From Paracoccus ravus (lineage in GTDB: Bacteria; Pseudomonadota; Alphaproteobacteria; Rhodobacterales; Rhodobacteraceae): DNA of 64,000 nt. The translations under genes were made by a program, and so were the position numbers. The notes below the pieces were generated by a model that worked only from the letters and a program-made list of their open reading frames with translations, did not search any database and was not told where the DNA came from. Location of the stretch: NCBI RefSeq assembly GCF_004522175.1, contig NZ_SDEB01000003.1:124001-188000 (forward strand), read 5' to 3'. Position 1 is the first letter of the stretch. Every line of letters begins with the position of its first letter. Positions 9,241 through 18,592 of the stretch are shown in pieces.

Positions 9241-10290
9241 TCAGCTCTTGAGGCGACCGACTCCGATTTCCTCGCCAAACATGTCTTCGACCCAGAAGGA
9301 TGACTGCTTGCCGAGATCGGTCAGATGCTTTTCCAGCCAGTCCTCTGCCCAGAGCCGCCCGCGCCCGAAAAGGAAAGTAAGATAGTCCCATTCTGCGTTA
9401 AGTTTGCTCGAGGCAGAAAGTTCCTGCAAATCCGCATCACCATGGATGAGATGCAGACGCAACTCAGTGTGCTCGGGCAGGCTTACCGTTCCTTCTTGCA
9501 CCATCCGGCTCAGGATGGCGAGGGCGCGCAATTCCTTGACCAAGCTGGTATTGAAGCTGATCTCATTGATGCGATTGATGATGTCCCGGGCCGAGCGCGG
9601 CAGTTCCTCGCGACGCTGCGGGTTCAACTGCACGATCAGCAGATCGACCACCTCGCTGTCGAGAATAAGCGGCGTCAGCGTGGGATTGGCCGAGAAACCG
9701 CCATCCCAATAGGCCTCGCCGTCGATCTCGACCGCTTGATACATGAGCGGCAGGCAGGCCGAGGCGAGCACCGCCTCGCAACTCAGTTCGCCGGTCGAAA
9801 AGACCTTGGACCGTCCCGTTCGGACATTGGTCGCCGTCAGATGCAGCCGGTTCTTTGTCGAACGATTGAGTTCGTCAAAATCGATCATCGAGTTCAGCAG
9901 ATCGCGCAATGGATTGAAATCGAGCGGATTGAGTTGATAGGGCGAAAAAAGACGACTGAGTGTTTCGGCCATCAGATAGCCCGGTGAATTGTCGAGCGAG
10001 AACTCACCCTTGAGCTTGTCCCACGGCGTGCGCTGGATGGGCGAGAACCGGGCCGCGTCGCTGACCGCCTTCCAGAAGCTTGACAGCGCCTCGCGCCCGC
10101 CCTCAGCCCCGCCTCTGGCCAAACCCTGGGCCAGAACGACCGCGTTCATCGCGCCCGCGCTCGTGCCGCTGATCTCGCGAATTTCGAGCTTGGGTTCCTC
10201 GAGAAGCCGATCGAGCACGCCCCAGGCCAGTGCGCCATGTGCGCCGCCGCCCTGCAGGGCCAGATTCACCGGAACCGGGGCTTCTGCCAT
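9241..10290 (-). CDS. Patatin-like phospholipase family protein
   Basis: The roughly 349-residue protein starts with the glycine-rich oxyanion segment LALQGGGAHGA and carries the patatin nucleophile elbow GTSAG (Ser44) and the catalytic Asp in WDGGFSANP (Asp196). This dyad hydrolyses acyl esters of membrane lipids or related substrates. No signal peptide is visible, so it is probably cytoplasmic or membrane-associated. Of two adjacent ATGs (10293 and 10290), the second has better spacing from GGGAG. It lies 73 bases downstream of the rep gene on the same strand, but functional linkage to replication is not expected. Confidence 0.9.
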   Translation of the reverse strand: MAEAPVPVNLALQGGGAHGALAWGVLDRLLEEPKLEIREISGTSAGAMNAVVLAQGLARGGAEGGREALSSFWKAVSDAARFSPIQRTPWDKLKGEFSLDNSPGYLMAETLSRLFSPYQLNPLDFNPLRDLLNSMIDFDELNRSTKNRLHLTATNVRTGRSKVFSTGELSCEAVLASACLPLMYQAVEIDGEAYWDGGFSANPTLTPLILDSEVVDLLIVQLNPQRREELPRSARDIINRINEISFNTSLVKELRALAILSRMVQEGTVSLPEHTELRLHLIHGDADLQELSASSKLNAEWDYLTFLFGRGRLWAEDWLEKHLTDLGKQSSFWVEDMFGEEIGVGRLKS

Positions 10291-10363
10291 CATTCACTCC
10301 CATCTGGGTGCTCAGGACATATTCCGCAGTGCAGCATCAATCGAATCGCAAGGGATTGCAATC

Positions 10364-11056
10364 TCAGGGCGTGACTTCGATCCGGCGCAGGTTCGTGAAT
10401 TCAAGTGCCGCGATGTCCTGTAGGCGACGCTGGTGATGCGTGCGGACATATTGCGCGACGAATGCCGACGGAGCTCCGAGGCGCAGCAGGCCATCCTCGA
10501 AAGCCTCGAATGCAAGCAGTCCGAACCAGTTCTGATGCAACCCGGGATCGCTTTGGGCAAGCCGCTCGAGCGTGCGCTGCCATTGCCGCGACAAAGGATC
10601 GGCTTCGCCCGACCGATGACGAAAATCGACGCGGACGATCTTTTCCCCCTCGTGCTGGGGCTTGGTCTCTTGCTGAACCATGCGAACGGAGAAATCCGGT
10701 CCGATCATTTCCCAATAATCGGCTGAGATTCGATGAATTTCGGGCTTGTTCAGCCGGTAGGCGGCCACCCTGCCCCGCACGCCCGGCCGCAGTTGGAGCA
10801 GGATCCGCATTTCCGTCAACCGTTTGACTTCGCGCTTCACGGTTCGCTCATCGACCGCCCAGAGACGCGCAAGATCTCGCTGGCCCACTGTCACCTCATC
10901 CGATTTCCAGTTGTAGCGTGCGGTCACCAAGGCGATCAGCCGGAGCATCGAGGTCTGAAAACCGGCGGTGCCGTTCAGACCGGCCACCGCCAAAGCGGTC
11001 AGCAGGTCGTATTTCTGCGACCCGGCCTGTGGACCGGTGAAGCGCTTCAGATCCAT
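10364..11056 (-). CDS. Replication initiator, DnaA-like replicon type
   Basis: The 230-residue protein combines a winged helix-turn-helix (about residues 55-105; VTVGQRDLARLWAVDERTVKREVKRL) with a C-terminal module at about 157-211 (WQRTLERLAQSDPGLHQNWF and onward) that resembles the N-terminal domain of DnaA. There is no AAA+ ATPase domain, so this is not chromosomal DnaA. Short proteins of this build serve as initiators of the so-called DnaA-like plasmids in Rhodobacterales. The divergent parA-parB pair 370 bases away strongly supports a plasmid or chromid replication module. Assignment as initiator is from family memory and context. Confidence 0.75.
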   Translation of the reverse strand: MDLKRFTGPQAGSQKYDLLTALAVAGLNGTAGFQTSMLRLIALVTARYNWKSDEVTVGQRDLARLWAVDERTVKREVKRLTEMRILLQLRPGVRGRVAAYRLNKPEIHRISADYWEMIGPDFSVRMVQQETKPQHEGEKIVRVDFRHRSGEADPLSRQWQRTLERLAQSDPGLHQNWFGLLAFEAFEDGLLRLGAPSAFVAQYVRTHHQRRLQDIAALEFTNLRRIEVTP

Positions 11057-11426
11057 GTTCTGCCATCCGTTACCTCATTGGGACCGGCTTCTTCGACCGA
11101 TTCCGCTTCTTTCACGAGATTGGGAGGTATTCGCGTCGTTTGTCAACGACTTCTTAATTACGGGACGGCGACACGAAATCAGGAAAATAAGGATTTTTTG
11201 GTTTAATAGGTTATGGGTGACAGACTGGTGTCACCGTATTGAACGTGGTTTGACACCTTATTTAGTCTTTCACTGTCTTGCCTGTCCCTGATTCTGGGGC
11301 TGTTGTCTTCCAACATCGTGTTTTTCCCTTGTCGTCGCGAAAAACACGATTTTAGACCTTCTTCGTTTTGCGTTTCGAAGGTTTCGCGTTATTGAAGTGG
11401 TTGTAGCGGAAAACAAGAGCAGTGTC
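11057..11426. promoter_or_regulatory. AT-richer divergent rep/parA intergenic region, candidate origin and control region
   Basis: This gap of about 370 bases is clearly richer in A and T than its surroundings, for example around 11150-11215. It holds GGTGACA-N6-TGTCACC (11216-11235), a perfect 12-bp inverted repeat (listed separately) and ACCTTC-N15-GAAGGT at about 11357-11383. Origins and the rep and par promoters of plasmids are usually found in such gaps. I saw no run of directly repeated iterons and no perfect DnaA box (TTATCCACA). Confidence 0.5.
11315..11350. repeat. Perfect 12-bp inverted repeat between rep and parA
   Basis: ATCGTGTTTTTC (11315-11326) and GAAAAACACGAT (11339-11350) are exact reverse complements around a 12-base spacer. 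The position about 80 bases upstream of parA suggests an operator for ParA or Rep autoregulation, or an origin element. No T-tract follows, so a terminator is unlikely. Confidence 0.6.
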
Positions 11427-12737
11427 ATGCGCGACCATTCAGACCTCCAATCCATGAATGCCCGAAGCCTTGCCCAGCAGGCGGCCGTGCGGAAGGCGAC
11501 TTTCTCGCCGGCCGAGAAGAAGGAGCTTCGACCCTTTTCCATCTGGGAGATCAGCCAGTTCATGTTCAATGTCCCGGCTGATACATTGCGAAAGAAACTC
11601 GCGGATGACCCATCCCTGCCCCAGGGCAGTGTCGAGGACGATGGGCGTCAGCGTTGGTTTTCGCTCGCCGAGATCAATGAATTGCGCCGACGTCTGCGCT
11701 TCAGAGGCAAGTCCTTGCTGCCGCATCGCCCGGCGGGCCGCGCCATGCGGATCGCTGTTTCCAATTTCAAAGGTGGGGTTGGGAAAAGCGTCGTCGCCCA
11801 TCATTTGGCGAATGCGGCCGCGCTCGATGGCTACCGCGTGCTCGTGATCGACTTCGATCCCCAAGCGACTCTGACCCATTCCATGGGCCTGGTCGAGGTA
11901 AAGGAGTGGAACACGGTCTGGGGGATCATGTGCCGCGACCTGTGCCGCGAGGCGGACCGGATTGCCTCGGCCTATGATGACCCCGCCGATTGCCCCTATC
12001 CCACCTCTGACGAATTACCCGAGGATGTCCAGTCGATCGGCGCGCAACGCGTGCAGGACTTCATTCATCGGACCGCCTGGTCGACGATCGATATCATCCC
12101 GAGCTGCGCCAATGCCGCCTTCGTCGAATTTGCCAGCGCGCAGTATCGCGCCATGCACAAGGCATGGAGCTTCTTTGGCTGTGTCGCGCGCTACCTGGAT
12201 GAACTGCCCGAGGACCAGTATGACCTCATCATCTTCGACTGCCCGCCGGCCATAGGCTACCAGTCGTTGAACGCAGCTTTCGCTGCGGACATCCTCTATA
12301 TTCCCTCCGGTCCCGGTTATTGGGAATATGACTCGACGACGAGTTTCCTCGGTCAGCTCGGGGATGCGCTCGAGGATATCTCGGACGGGTTCGCACGCAT
12401 TGCCGAAGATGCGGGGATCCGCCTGCCCAAGCGGTTCGACGACATTCGTCTGCTCATGACGCGTTTCGAGGCGTCCAACTCGCTGCATCTCGCGATGATG
12501 GATGCCTTCCGCAACGTCTTTGGCGCGGATGTCTGCAGAAACGCAATCGAGATGACCCGGGCGGTCGAGCAATCCGGCCGGTTCCAGCAATCGGTCTATG
12601 AGCAGGACTATCGGCAGATGACGCGTGAGACCTGGAAAAGGGCCCGGCAGAGCTTTGACGCCGCCTATGGCGAGTTCAAGGAAACCGTCCTGCGTGCCTG
12701 GGAGCAGCGTGACCTGAGGGATGAGGCAGCGGAATGA
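11427..12737 (+). CDS. parA: Plasmid partition ATPase ParA (RepA-type, with N-terminal HTH)
   Basis: The protein has about 436 residues from ATG 11427; an upstream GTG at 11397 would add ten. An N-terminal region of about 100 residues (PFSIWEISQFMFNVPADTLR and onward, MerR-like) is followed by a deviant Walker A, KGGVGKS at about 115-121, and by VLVIDFDPQAT. This is the large ParA type Ia, which partitions low-copy plasmids by ATP-dependent movement of the ParB-parS complex and often represses its own promoter through the N-terminal domain. Its stop overlaps parB by four bases. The late motif DLIIFDCPPA agrees with the family. Confidence 0.9.
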   Translation: MRDHSDLQSMNARSLAQQAAVRKATFSPAEKKELRPFSIWEISQFMFNVPADTLRKKLADDPSLPQGSVEDDGRQRWFSLAEINELRRRLRFRGKSLLPHRPAGRAMRIAVSNFKGGVGKSVVAHHLANAAALDGYRVLVIDFDPQATLTHSMGLVEVKEWNTVWGIMCRDLCREADRIASAYDDPADCPYPTSDELPEDVQSIGAQRVQDFIHRTAWSTIDIIPSCANAAFVEFASAQYRAMHKAWSFFGCVARYLDELPEDQYDLIIFDCPPAIGYQSLNAAFAADILYIPSGPGYWEYDSTTSFLGQLGDALEDISDGFARIAEDAGIRLPKRFDDIRLLMTRFEASNSLHLAMMDAFRNVFGADVCRNAIEMTRAVEQSGRFQQSVYEQDYRQMTRETWKRARQSFDAAYGEFKETVLRAWEQRDLRDEAAE

Positions 12738-13786
12738 GCGGGAAGAACAAGTTCGGTTTCGGACCGCTGGATGCACCATTGCCGCCGACGCGCAAACGCG
12801 ACGTCGGACCAATGGGCGTTGCCGTGCGCGAAGCGGCCGGCAGCATGACCGAGAGCACCGAAAACCTGATCGAGCAGCGGCGGCAGAATGCGGCGGATGC
12901 CAAGGCGTTTCGCAAGGCTCAGGAAGAGCGGCGGGTGCTCGAGTCGATCCCGCTCGATGAGATCCGGACCGACGGTTTGCCTCGGGACCGCATCGACCTG
13001 AGCCAAGTGGCGGCTTCGGACGAGATGGAGGAACTCAAGGCATCGATCCGCGAACGTGGCCAGAAGGAACCGATCGAGGTCTATCGCAGCGAGACAGGCT
13101 ACCAGCTGAAGAAAGGCTGGCGGCGACTGAACGCGTTGCAGCAATTGCGGCAGGAAAGCGGTGACTCGCGGTTTTCGACCGTCGTGGCGCGTATTGCGGA
13201 TGGGCCGGGAAGCCGCATCGATCTCTATATCGACATGGTGGAAGAGAACGTCATCCGCGAGGATCTGAGCTTTGCCGAGATGGCCCAGGTCGCAATCTCG
13301 GCCGCGAGCGACGCGGCGATGGAAGGGCAGGGGGCGGATGACCTTGTCGGGCGGATCTACGCGTCGCTGCATAAGATGAAGCGCTCGTATATCCGCAGCT
13401 TCGTCTTTCTCATGACCGCATTGGGGCCGGCGCTGAAGTTTCCGAAATCGCTGTCCCGCAATCTGGGAGCGGACGTGGCGCGCAAGCTTCAGGGCGACTC
13501 AGGCTTGATCGACTCCTTGCGCGAGCAACTCACCGCAGCCTCGAATGCGGATGAGCAGGCCGAGGTTCTGCGTCGGTTTCTGGACGGATCGGCAGAGCGC
13601 CAGCCCAGCGATGCGCGCCAGCCCGCGGCCAAGAGCGTCAAATACGAGTTTCACGTCGGCAGCGCCAAGGTGACCGCCCGCAAGGGGGAATGCCGCATCC
13701 TTTCCGAGATCGACTATCTCGCGGTCGACCGACGGCGCTTGCAAAGGGCGATCGAGGCGTTCCACGCGGCGCTGCGAGATCAGTAA
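12734..13786 (+). CDS. parB: Plasmid partition protein ParB
   Basis: The 350-residue ParB/RepB-type protein has the N-terminal ParB fold with LSQVAASDEMEELKASIRER and the catalytic-type EVYRSETGYQLKKGWRRLNA, followed by VEENVIREDLSFAEMAQVAI, a helical DNA-binding central domain and a C-terminal dimerisation part. It binds parS and works with the overlapping ParA. The stop codon at 13784-13786 lies inside a perfect 20-bp palindrome, which may be its own binding site. Confidence 0.9.
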   Translation: MSGKNKFGFGPLDAPLPPTRKRDVGPMGVAVREAAGSMTESTENLIEQRRQNAADAKAFRKAQEERRVLESIPLDEIRTDGLPRDRIDLSQVAASDEMEELKASIRERGQKEPIEVYRSETGYQLKKGWRRLNALQQLRQESGDSRFSTVVARIADGPGSRIDLYIDMVEENVIREDLSFAEMAQVAISAASDAAMEGQGADDLVGRIYASLHKMKRSYIRSFVFLMTALGPALKFPKSLSRNLGADVARKLQGDSGLIDSLREQLTAASNADEQAEVLRRFLDGSAERQPSDARQPAAKSVKYEFHVGSAKVTARKGECRILSEIDYLAVDRRRLQRAIEAFHAALRDQ

Positions 13787-13800
13787 CCCGCGGGTTACTG
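13781..13800. repeat. Perfect 20-bp palindrome overlapping the parB stop, candidate parS
   Basis: CAGTAACCCGCGGGTTACTG reads the same on both strands and includes the parB stop codon. Its 16-bp core recurs almost exactly 35 bases downstream. Repeated palindromes next to parB are the usual form of a partition centromere. No binding data are available. Confidence 0.6.
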
Positions 13801-13811
13801 GCGATTGCGCC

Positions 13812-13842
13812 AAAGGGGTAACCCGTGGGTTACCCCTTTTTT
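13812..13842. repeat. Second copy of the parB palindrome, with a T-tract (candidate parS and/or terminator)
   Basis: Two 13-base arms (AAAGGGGTAACCC and GGGTTACCCCTTT) flank a GT centre and are followed by further T residues to 13842. The core GTAACCCGTGGGTTAC differs from the first palindrome only at one central base. The stem plus T-run could also terminate the parAB transcript, so the element may have two roles. Confidence 0.6.
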
Positions 13843-13995
13843 GTTCAAGGTGCTGCGCTTCAACGGTAATCCGCATACTGTCTATTTAGTGCGGATATAA
13901 TGTATTGAAGACTGACAAAAAAAATCTCATGACGGCACTGTCGTGCGGGAAATGGCAGCTCCACATAACGGGGGCAGGTCTAAGACGGCGTGAGT

Positions 13996-15225
13996 TTAGG
14001 CTGATTGCGCGCCAACCAGATCGGGCAGGGAGGAGATTCGCAGACCCGTCCCAGTTAAGCCAAGGCAATAGCCGAGATAGAAGATGGAGATGCCGAGTTT
14101 TGCGACACTGGAGCATGACCTCGCGCGAGCCGACCCTTCTCGCCCATCGTGCCGCCGGAGATCCAGCGCTTGGTGATGCGGTTTTTCTGGGGCATTTGAG
14201 TGAAGTGGGATCCGAGACTGTTTCAGCAAAGTCAGCCGATCCCCCTTGCGTAGATCAATGCCCTGCAGCAAATGATCCAGCAGATTGGAGTCGGTGTGCT
14301 GCCCGAAGATATCGTCGACGTGCATGGCGAGGGCAGGCCGATTGCTCTTGCCGTGGGTGAGCGCCCTGAGATTCAGGTCCGGGTAGAGGGCCCAGACCTG
14401 ATCCCTCATCGCCTTCAGCTTGCGGACCTGTTGCAGCACCTTGGGCTTCACTTTTGCGCAGGCGCTCGGCATGAACCCAGCAGCGCGTGAATGGGAATGC
14501 GGAACTGCCCGACATCGTCTGAAAGGTCCCCGCTATGTCCCATCAGCCCGTGACGGCGCATCGCGCCCCAGAAGGGCGGCTTCTGACATCGAGCAGCACG
14601 TGCCGGTGGAACACATTCATGGGCAGCGCCACGAGACGGACCATTTGCGAGCCAAACGACAGCGCCGCATCGTTGAGGCGTGATCCTCGTGCCCAGACCG
14701 CAAAAGCGACAGGACGTTCAGCCGCGACTTCGACCGGCCGGTGTGGATGCTGCTGACCCACGCGCTGCCGATCTGGAGGTGATTCCGTCCCGATGGGCAT
14801 GTTGCTCACAAGCGTCATCGACGCTGACATAGCGCGCCGTCGTCAGGCCTGTACGCAGGATTTCCCGACCCTTCGCAAAGAATCCATCGAGGCCCGTAGT
14901 CAGGATGCGCACCACCTGGAGTTTTGAGACCTCCATTCCGATCCCGTTCAGGATCGAGGTCAGCCGCTGCGTCGTGACCTGGGCATGGGCATGGAGCGCG
15001 AGACAGAACCGGCGCAGGTGGATGCCGATCCGCACAGCAACCCCTCGGGCAGGGGCGCGATGAGCCGGTTGCCCTCCTACGTCAGCCAGCGATCCCGGCG
15101 ACAGCGGGTGAGGTCCGCCGAGATCGCCAGATTGCCAACCAGAATGGTCTCATTGCCCTTGAAGCGCGATCCAGAGGGCATATTGACCGACAGTTCCGCC
15201 TGGCCGGGTGACGCAGTTCTTGTTG
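13996..15225 (-). pseudogene. IS66-family transposase, C-terminal part, degenerate
   Basis: Reading leftward in shifting frames, I recognise the order of an IS66 transposase. The pieces are PSGSRFKGNETILVGNL near 15180, QVTTQRLTSILNGIGMEVS near 14960, ARYVSVDDACEQHAHRDG near 14830, DDVGQFRIPIHALLGSC near 14500, and the C-terminal KLGISIFYLGYCLGL ending at 13996. Several frame changes and stops separate them, so no active enzyme can be made. The missing N-terminal part lies at 16180-16410, beyond an IS630 remnant. The base after 13786 up to 13995 holds only the palindromes, a small inverted repeat (13869-13896) and an orphan TATAAT at 13896. Confidence 0.7.
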
Positions 15226-15284
15226 CGCATCTAAGCAGAGATTCTCACATTTCCCCACGGATGCTGGTTCTTTTCGCGATTCCG

Positions 15285-16175
15285 GTTCCACACGCCATTT
15301 GGATCGCCTTCTTGAGGACACCGTCGTCTTGAAAGGTCAGATGGGCCAGTTCGGTCTGCTTGAGCGCCTTCCATGCCGGTTCGATATCATTCATTTCCGG
15401 GACGTATTTCGGCAATCACTCGATTGTGGGCCTGTGGGCGCGGTCGGCGAGCGCGGTGCGTGCGCGCTTGCTGGGTGTGAACCGGCCCGTTGTAAAGAAC
15501 CGGCAGATGCAGCTTGCCCGGCTGAGGTCGTTAAATCCGGGCGACTTCGGTCAGCAGGTCGATGAAATCGACAAAGCCTTTGCTGCGGGAGGTCGTCACG
15601 GTCAGTTGACCGCTCGCCAGATCCAGTGCGGCCTTCATGGAAATCTTCTTCGACGGCCCAGGCGCTGGAACACGCAGGTCGGCACCGCGCCTCGTGTTCA
15701 TCAGCAAAGAGCAATCGGATATTCCCGGCCCCCGCCTGCTATTTCATCAGCTTCAGCCGCAATCCGGAGCGGTGGACCGACTGCGCGTCCTGCCGTTCCT
15801 TCAGCCTGTGGTGCTGCATTTCATGGACAGATCCCATTTTTGAGCGCCTTGGACAGTTGCGATTGGTTGATCGACAGCCCGTCGAGCGCCCGATCTCCGC
15901 CAGCAGCGACAGGGCCCAGTTGGGCCGTCCGCTTCCGGCGCGTCGAACAGCGGCGCGGTGACACGCAATGCAGCCTCGGTCTTCACCGGAGGCAGGCCAG
16001 CGGCCTAACATGCCCTCAACGTATCGACCCCGCGCGGCATGAACTCGCTGCGCCATTGCCGAACGGTATCCTCTCGTACCCCGAAGACCTGAGCCATCCA
16101 ACCCTCCAGAGTCAGCGGCACCGTTTGAAAGCCGGAAATCACTACTGCCACCGTGGGGCGAGCGAAAGCAATCTG
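15285..16175 (-). pseudogene. IS630-family transposase remnant inserted into the IS66 element
   Basis: Leftward frames give an N-terminal HTH (VFGVREDTVRQWRSEF near 16070), a middle piece (SRSKGFVDFIDLLTEVARI near 15570) and the typical end RLPKYVPEMNDIEPAWKALK near 15400. These are IS630/Tc1-mariner-type features, including the final PE motif with its acidic residue. Frameshifts and stops interrupt the reading frame. The element lies between the two halves of an IS66 transposase on the same strand, which suggests it jumped into that element before both decayed. Exact ends were not determined. Confidence 0.65.
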
Positions 16176-16179
16176 CTTA

Positions 16180-16410
16180 GCCACGCCACCGCCCTGAACC
16201 GCTGCTCTTGCAAGCTTGCTTTTCGGCGACCTGCTCCATGCCGGAGGGTTTGAATGGAGGTTGCGGCGGCAGGTTCTTCAGCCGCTCGATCTCGTCACGC
16301 GGATCTTGGTTCTCGGCCTGAGGGCGGCCCGTTCCAACTCGGCTGACGTCAGCTGATCGCCCAGTTGGGTCACCTGCTCTTCGAGCGGTTGACGCCACCT
16401 CCGCAGGGCT
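16180..16410 (-). pseudogene. IS66-family transposase, N-terminal fragment
   Basis: The leftward frames include LEEQVTQLGDQLTSAELERA, then, after a frame change, AENQDPRDEIERLKNLPPQP and PFKPSGMEQV. This coiled-coil start followed by an LP-P-KFKPSGM-type motif is characteristic of IS66 transposase N termini. It continues logically into the fragment beginning near 15225, with the IS630 remnant between. Confidence 0.65.
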
Positions 16411-16485
16411 CTGATGGTGTAACCGCCTCCCGCCGGCATCGACGTGCCAAGGTGGGATCGCAACAATCCATATTGGGAGGCGGTC

Positions 16486-17358
16486 ATGTCGGAGATTGTC
16501 ACGGTCGGAGTGGATCTGGCGAAGAATGTGTTTCAGGTCCCCGGTGCTGACAGCAAAGGCAGTGCGCTCTTGCGCAAGCAGCTCGGAAGGGCTCAGGTGC
16601 TTGAGTTTTTCGCCAAGTTGTCGCCCTGCCCGGTGGCGATGGAAGCCTGCGGCGGCGCGCATTTCTGAGGTCCGGAGCTGGCCAAGCTCGGCCACGACAT
16701 TAAGCTCATTCCGCCCGCCTATGTGAAGCCCTTCATCAAGCGGCAAAAAAATGATGCGGCCGACGCCGAGGCAATCTGCGAGGCAGCGCAGAGACCGAAC
16801 ATGCGCTTCGTGCCCGTGAAAAGCGAGGAAACGCAAGGGGCGGCCAGCGTCTTCCGCGTCCTAGAATTGCCCATCCGGCAGCGCACCCAAGCCATCAACG
16901 CGCTTCGCGGACAGCTCACCGAATAGGGCGGGGTCGTGCCTCAGGGTGCGACAAATACCCGGCACCTGGTTGCCCTTGTCGCGGACGAGGAAACGGGCCT
17001 GCCCGCCTCGGCACGGGCCTCCCTGACGGTCCTGACTGCAACGCTTGCCCAGCTCGACGAGCAAATCGAGACGCTGGACGCCGAGATCGGCCGCCGCGCC
17101 CGCGGCAAGCAGAGGCTCGGGGTCACGACAAAGATGGGCGAGCGCTCGCTGAGGCGTCTGCTGATCATCGGTGCCAACAGCGTCATCATCGAGCGCCATT
17201 GCCACGCGTCGGCGCGCCCGGGCACTTGGCTGGCGGGAATGCTGGAGCGGAAGCCGACGATGCTGGTCCGCGTGGCCCCAGCGAACAAGATGGCGCGGAT
17301 TGTCTGGGCGCTGATGAAGAACGGAGAGATCTATCGGGCTCCGGCCATGGCGGTATAA
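16486..17358 (+). pseudogene. IS110-family transposase, inactivated
   Basis: The start ATG 16486 follows GGGAGG. The frame encodes the IS110 N-terminal DEDD domain (VGVDLAKNVFQVPGADSKG, then YVKPFIKRQKNDAADAEAIC). It has an in-frame TGA at 16666-16668 where Trp is expected and a TAG at 16924-16926. The later part (KQRLGVTTKMGERSLRRLLI) is joined directly after a coiled-coil region, so the segment with the catalytic serine (normally before this motif) is missing. The product is therefore dead through two stops and an internal deletion. Confidence 0.8.
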
Positions 17359-17559
17359 GGCTCGCCAGCGGTCGCGAGGTCGTCGGAGCGGCGGAGGGCT
17401 GAGAGCAGCTTGGCGCAACGGTCGCAAGACAGGGTTGGAAAACCAGAGCGCAACAGAGTGCCTTCGAGCACGCGGCTTTGATTTGGTTCCGACCCGCGAA
17501 CACCATGCGGGCCCGCGGCATGATGATGGCCGCATCACGAAGCCGGATACATGTCAGCA

Positions 17560-18226
17560 CCCGACACCGCGCCAAATTGCTCCAAAAGGGGATCAAACTT
17601 GAGGGCGAAGGCGAATGGCACGCCCGCAGGGATGGCGGCGCGAATCGGCGCGTTCGCCATGGTCGCCCGGAGCGATGCCGCGACATGGCGCACGGTGCAA
17701 GATCCATCTGGGAATTGATGAGAAAACGCTGGAGGTTCGGACCGTGGAGATCACAGGAAGCTATTTCGACGATGCCCCGGTGTTGCCCGACCTGCACAAA
17801 CAGAACCCGGCGCAGGAGCAGATCGGCAGCGTCACCGCCGACGGTGCCCTGGGCACCCGCAAATGCCCCGATGCCAGCGCACATCGCGACACCCACGCTG
17901 TCATGGCGCCTCGCAGAAACGCCAAACCGTGGAAGACAGCCTCCGCCGGCGCGGCCGCACGAAACGAAGCACTGCGGGGCACAGCGGGCATCAAAATACC
18001 TCGGCCGTGCCCTCTGGCGAGGATGGAGCGGATTTCACCGCCGAAGCCGCGTCGAGATATAAGGAGGATCGGAAAACGATCCGGGGGATCGTTTCACCGA
18101 CGACCGGATGCATTGTGTGAAACTGCTAGGGCAGCGCCTCAAGGCACGAGACTTCGACCGAAAGGTCGCCGAGCTTAAGTCCATTTCGCCGTTCTGAACG
18201 GATACACCGCGCTCGGCATCCCGATT
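17560..18226 (+). pseudogene. IS5-family transposase remnant
   Basis: Pieces in three forward frames line up with an IS5 (DDE) transposase: IKLEGEGEWHARRDGGANRR near 17600, KIHLGIDEKTLEVRTVEITG near 17710, GSVTADGALGTRKCPDASAH near 17830, YLGRALWRGWSGFHRRSRVE near 18000, then CVKLLGQRLKARDFDRKVAE and a final VLNGYTALGIPITEA near 18200. Small insertions and deletions break the frame several times. The full-length N terminus is not recognisable upstream. Confidence 0.75.
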
Positions 18227-18592
18227 ACAGAGGCGCAACAGAGGCCACCAACGATCAACCACGAGCCGAGGCAAGGTATCGGCGCTCGGCAACTCAGAGG
18301 CTTCGTCCGGCCGCAGGTTCATACCATCTTGAATCTTCCCCTGATCGGAAACGCACGTCTGTGCACGGAAATCTGCCCCGTTTTATGATCCACCAAGAAA
18401 CGGCGTCGCTGAGAGCCGCCCAAGACCTCTAATGACCCAGCCCGTGAAACTCGGCACAGTCCTTCCCAATATCACCTGCGACTAAAGGCTGAGCTTAGCC
18501 ATGTTGACAGAATTGTGAGCCTTGCCCCACCCTGTCCTGGATTTCCGCGCGAAGGGGAGAGCGCGGCGGAAATTCTTAGGGGAGGATATCTG
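18227..18592. other. Intergenic stretch after the IS remnants
   Basis: No protein-like frame was found in these 366 bases. A TTGACA hexamer at 18504-18509 could be a -35 element for the following dehydrogenase gene, but no convincing -10 lies at the right distance. The strong ribosome site GGGGAGG sits just before ATG 18593. Confidence 0.4.

Noticed and set aside
10364..11056. Chromosomal DnaA
   Set aside because: The protein is 230 residues, has no AAA+ ATPase or C-terminal DnaA-box domain, and lies next to parAB of plasmid type.
16486..17358. Intact IS110 transposase
   Set aside because: Two in-frame stops and an internal deletion removing the catalytic serine segment.
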